DNA of 9,300 nucleotides. Origin: Acetobacteraceae bacterium (GTDB lineage: Bacteria > Pseudomonadota > Alphaproteobacteria > Acetobacterales > Acetobacteraceae). How positions within the stretch are numbered: the stretch's first letter is position 1; each line of letters begins with the position of its first letter. Below are positions 7,147-9,300 of this stretch, in pieces. The notes beneath the pieces were generated by a model. The model saw nothing but the letters and a program-made list of their open reading frames with translations, made no database searches and was not told the DNA's origin. The stretch covers positions 1-9,300 of the forward strand of contig JASHVB010000045.1 in the NCBI GenBank assembly GCA_030039695.1. Reading direction: 5' to 3'. A program made the position numbers and the translations under genes.

Positions 7147-7308
7147 GGGGTCTCCCCGAGGTTGGTCACAATCTCGTGCCCTTACGGTATGGTCAGCCGG
7201 TTGAGTGTGACGGAATTATGATGCCGTATCGATCAGGCGCCAGCCGCGGCAACGTTGCTCCGGACCGCGGCGCGGACTAGACGACCGCGATTTGCCGGAG
7301 ATCGCCGT
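7147..7308. promoter_or_regulatory. Divergent intergenic region, presumed promoter region for both sides
   Basis: This 162-base gap separates divergent genes, so promoters for both must lie in or near it, but I see no convincing sigma-70 pair. CATAAT on the minus strand near 7212-7219 is a plausible -10 without a good -35. GGGG (7147-7150) can pair with CCCC (7154-7157), folding the phosphoesterase gene's ribosome binding site. GCAACGTTGC (7249-7258) is a perfect ten-base palindrome between two CCGCGG copies (7244-7249 and 7265-7270), a possible operator. These sites are suggestions only. Confidence 0.4.
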
Positions 7309-8316
7309 ATGCCGAACGAAGACAGCGTCATCGCCCGCCGAGACGGACGCGCGGGACGCATTCTGCTAAACCGACCACAGGCACTGAACGCGCTCGATCT
7401 CGACATGATCCGCGTCTTGACTCGCGTGCTGATGGAATGGCGCGACGATGCGCACGTGCACGTGGTGGTCATCGAGGGTGCCGGTGACCGTGCCTTTTGC
7501 GCGGGCGGTGATATTCGCGCGCTGCGCGACGCGGTGCTCGGCGGCAATCGCGCCGGGGCGGATGCTTTCTTTTCCGAGGAGTACGCACTGAACCGCATGA
7601 TCGCGGGTTATCCCAAGCCCTATGTCGCGCTGATCGATGGCATCTGCATGGGCGGTGGGATCGGTGTGTCGGTGCATGCGCCATACCGTGTCGCCACAGA
7701 GCGTGCGATGTTCGCCATGCCGGAGACGGCGATCGGGTTCTTTCCCGACATTGGAGCGACATTTTTCCTGCCGCGACTGCCGGGGCAGATCGGCACGTGG
7801 CTCGGGCTGACCGGGGCACGCGTGCGCGGTGCGGACGCGGTGCATGCGGGATTCGCTACGCAGTTCACGCCGCGAACCGAACTCGCGGCTTTATCCGCCG
7901 CGTTGGCAAGCGAGGGCGCCGCGGCGCTGGCGCAGTTCGTTGCGCCACTACCAGCGTTCTCGCTCGCCGCAGAGCGCGTGGCGATCGATCATTGCTTTGC
8001 GGCGGCGACGGTATCGGAGATCGTCCAGCGGCTGAAGGCTGACGGCAGCGAATGGGCGCGCCAGGCACTGGACATGCTGCATGGGGTTTCGCCGTCGGCG
8101 CTCTGCTGGACGCTGACCGCGTTGCAGCGTGGCGCCGATCTGACATTGTCCCAGGCGCTGGATGCGGAGTTTGCGTTAACTCATACAACGATGCGGCATC
8201 CAGACTTCGCAGAAGGTGTGCGCGCAATGGTGGTGGACAAGGACCGCAAGCCACGCTGGCAGCCGGCGCGAATCGAGGATGTCGATCCGACCAAGATCGC
8301 GGCGATGTTTGCGTAA
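7309..8316 (+). CDS. 3-hydroxyisobutyryl-CoA hydrolase-like protein (enoyl-CoA hydratase/isomerase superfamily)
   Basis: A 335-residue crotonase-fold protein, longer than enoyl-CoA hydratases (about 260) and typical of 3-hydroxyisobutyryl-CoA hydrolases, which release 3-hydroxyisobutyrate in valine breakdown in the cytoplasm. LLNRPQALNALDLDMI (19-34) opens the fold. AFCAGGDIRAL (62-72) and GICMGGGIGVSVH (111-123) form the CoA site and oxyanion hole. MPETAIGFFPDIGATFFLPRLPG (from 137) gives Glu139 and Asp147, spaced as in the hydrolases. The C-terminal HPDFAEGVRAMVVDKDRKPRW (from 297) is the characteristic tail absent from plain hydratases. I chose ATG 7309 because GGAG lies 8 bases upstream and family similarity begins there; a TTG at 7255 would add 18 Arg-rich residues. 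No other valine-pathway gene is in view, so it may act alone here. A related acyl-CoA hydrolase or hydratase activity is not excluded. Confidence 0.92.
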   Translation: MPNEDSVIARRDGRAGRILLNRPQALNALDLDMIRVLTRVLMEWRDDAHVHVVVIEGAGDRAFCAGGDIRALRDAVLGGNRAGADAFFSEEYALNRMIAGYPKPYVALIDGICMGGGIGVSVHAPYRVATERAMFAMPETAIGFFPDIGATFFLPRLPGQIGTWLGLTGARVRGADAVHAGFATQFTPRTELAALSAALASEGAAALAQFVAPLPAFSLAAERVAIDHCFAAATVSEIVQRLKADGSEWARQALDMLHGVSPSALCWTLTALQRGADLTLSQALDAEFALTHTTMRHPDFAEGVRAMVVDKDRKPRWQPARIEDVDPTKIAAMFA

Positions 8317-8399
8317 CTGACGGCGGGTGAGCACAGGCCTGGTCACGGCAGCGAAGGCGTCTATTCGCGGTTGGCTTCTCACCTGGCGCCCCGCGCCGG

Positions 8400-8426
8400 T
8401 CTCTGCGGCGCGCAGCGCGGCAGAGA
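8400..8426. terminator. Hairpin between convergent genes, possible bidirectional terminator
   Basis: TCTCTGC (8400-8406) pairs perfectly with GCAGAGA (8420-8426), and inside it GCGC (8408-8411) pairs with GCGC (8415-8418) around a three-base loop, interrupted by one G-G mismatch. It lies in the 117-base gap between two convergent stops, a few bases past the minus-strand stop and about 80 past the plus-strand stop. No T-run follows on either strand, so it may slow polymerase or protect 3' ends rather than act as a classical intrinsic terminator. Confidence 0.45.
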
Positions 8427-8433
8427 TGTATGG

Positions 8434-9300
8434 CTAGGCGCGGTTGACCGCGGGAAAGACCTCCTCGGACAGCAATTGCATCTCTTCCAGTGCCAGGCTT
8501 GCAGGCATACCGGCCCAGTGGATGCCGAGGACCAGCGTCGTCACGCCGAAGCGTTTTTTCAGCTCCAGGATCTGCTCTGTTACTTCCGCCGGCGAACCGA
8601 ACAGAAAACGGTCCTGCATCAGCTCCTCGAATTTCAGGTCGAAGTGGTCGCTTGCTGGCATCACCTTGTCCTGACCCCAGGCGCGATACGCCTGGTATTT
8701 CGTCTCCAGGTACGGCGCGGCCAACCGCACGGCCTCGTCGCGAGAGCGGGCGACGAAGACTTCGCGCGCCATCGGCAGCTCGGACGGAAACGGCTTGCCA
8801 GCGTCGTCAAGCGCGCGCCGGTAGACCTCCATCTGCTCAGCCGTGGTGTCCAGCTTATTGTGGGGGTTGATGAACCAGGCATCGGCCATGCGCGCAGCGC
8901 GGCGGATACCGACGTCGATGTTGGCGCCGATCCAGATCGGAGGCAGCGGCTTCTGCACCGGTTTGGTGGTGCAGTTGACGCCGTCGAATTTGAAATACGA
9001 CGCGTCCATGCTGACAAAATCCTCGCTCCACAGGCGCTTCACACCGGTGAGGCATTCCTCGAAGCGCTTGCCGGCGGATTTCAGCGTGGTACCGAAGGCG
9101 TTGAACTCGATCTCGCGATAGCCGATGCCGGCGCCGAAGATCAGCTTCCCATCGGACATGACATCGAGCGACGCCAGTTCCTCGGCGACATGCAGCGGCG
9201 AGTGCAACGGCAACAGCACCACTCCGGGACACAGGCGTAACTTCGGCGCGACGAGCGCGACTTGCGCCAGGTAGGGAATCTGCTGGATGTACTGGAACGG
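8434..9300 (-). CDS. LLM-class flavin-dependent oxidoreductase (partial, N-terminus beyond right edge)
   Basis: The frame is open from the right edge to a TAG at 8434, giving 288 residues. The family is usually 330-350 long, so roughly 40-60 N-terminal residues are missing. It belongs to the bacterial luciferase-like superfamily, flavin-dependent (FMN or F420) TIM-barrel oxidoreductases. Numbered from the edge, landmarks are LRLCPGVVLLPLHSP (21-35), AEELASLDVMSDGKLIFGAGIGY (from 39, the family's central signature), KPLPPIWIGA (about 118-127) and AARMADAWF (about 134-142). The last helix holds ALEEMQLLSEEVFP near the C-terminus. The in-frame GTG at 9222 is not the true start, because clear family sequence continues upstream of it to the edge. 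Substrate and flavin cannot be told apart here; members range from monooxygenases to F420-dependent dehydrogenases. It converges on the hydrolase gene, so they are not cotranscribed. Confidence 0.92.
   Translation of the reverse strand, partial: PFQYIQQIPYLAQVALVAPKLRLCPGVVLLPLHSPLHVAEELASLDVMSDGKLIFGAGIGYREIEFNAFGTTLKSAGKRFEECLTGVKRLWSEDFVSMDASYFKFDGVNCTTKPVQKPLPPIWIGANIDVGIRRAARMADAWFINPHNKLDTTAEQMEVYRRALDDAGKPFPSELPMAREVFVARSRDEAVRLAAPYLETKYQAYRAWGQDKVMPASDHFDLKFEELMQDRFLFGSPAEVTEQILELKKRFGVTTLVLGIHWAGMPASLALEEMQLLSEEVFPAVNRA

Noticed and set aside
8371..9240. 289-codon plus-strand open frame
   Set aside because: It is antisense to the LLM-class oxidoreductase, whose motifs run throughout. 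The translation is His/Arg/Gln-rich, typical of a GC-driven shadow.
1..9300. A hidden defence, toxin-antitoxin, CRISPR, secretion or mobile system
   Set aside because: All confident genes belong to known metabolic or membrane families. I saw no transposase, integrase, direct-repeat array, nuclease/helicase pair or tRNA-like fold.

Overview
The window comes from a GC-rich genome (third codon positions are mostly G or C), densely packed with short gaps. It is most likely a Gram-negative proteobacterium. This rests on a heptose-type nucleotidyltransferase/phosphatase of the kind used for envelope sugars, an exported di-heme c-type peroxidase, an AcpA-type exported phosphatase and a valine-catabolism hydrolase. 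I cannot place it at genus level. I see no mobile element, phage gene, tRNA, rRNA or CRISPR array.

Layout, left to right: (1) 1-950, minus: the N-terminal 316 residues of an FMN-binding glutamate-synthase-domain protein with an N-terminal membrane anchor, cut by the left edge. (2) 951-1397: no recognisable gene, but a minus-strand open frame (908-1399) has coding-like base composition and runs into the start of gene 1. (3) 1398-2696, plus: a CNNM/CorC-type membrane protein (DUF21, CBS pair, CorC_HlyC). (4) 2864-4108, plus: a fused sugar-1-phosphate nucleotidyltransferase and GmhB-like HAD phosphatase, starting at GTG. (5) 4088-5434, minus: an exported di-heme cytochrome c peroxidase/MauG-like protein, overlapping gene 4 tail to tail. 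(6) 5446-7146, minus: an exported AcpA/phospholipase C-type phosphoesterase, 11 bases upstream of gene 5, so 6 and 5 look like one transcription unit. (7) 7309-8316, plus, divergent from 6: a 3-hydroxyisobutyryl-CoA hydrolase-like crotonase. (8) 8434-9300, minus: an LLM-class flavin-dependent oxidoreductase, cut by the right edge, with a hairpin between the convergent ends of 7 and 8.

The genes do not form one obvious pathway; this looks like ordinary chromosome with single genes and small operons. The most informative local arrangements are the phosphoesterase/di-heme peroxidase pair, which would put two exported enzymes in the same compartment, and the fused heptose-type enzyme, whose nucleotide loop and zinc-site residues depart from the usual pattern. 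I found no convincing new multi-gene system.
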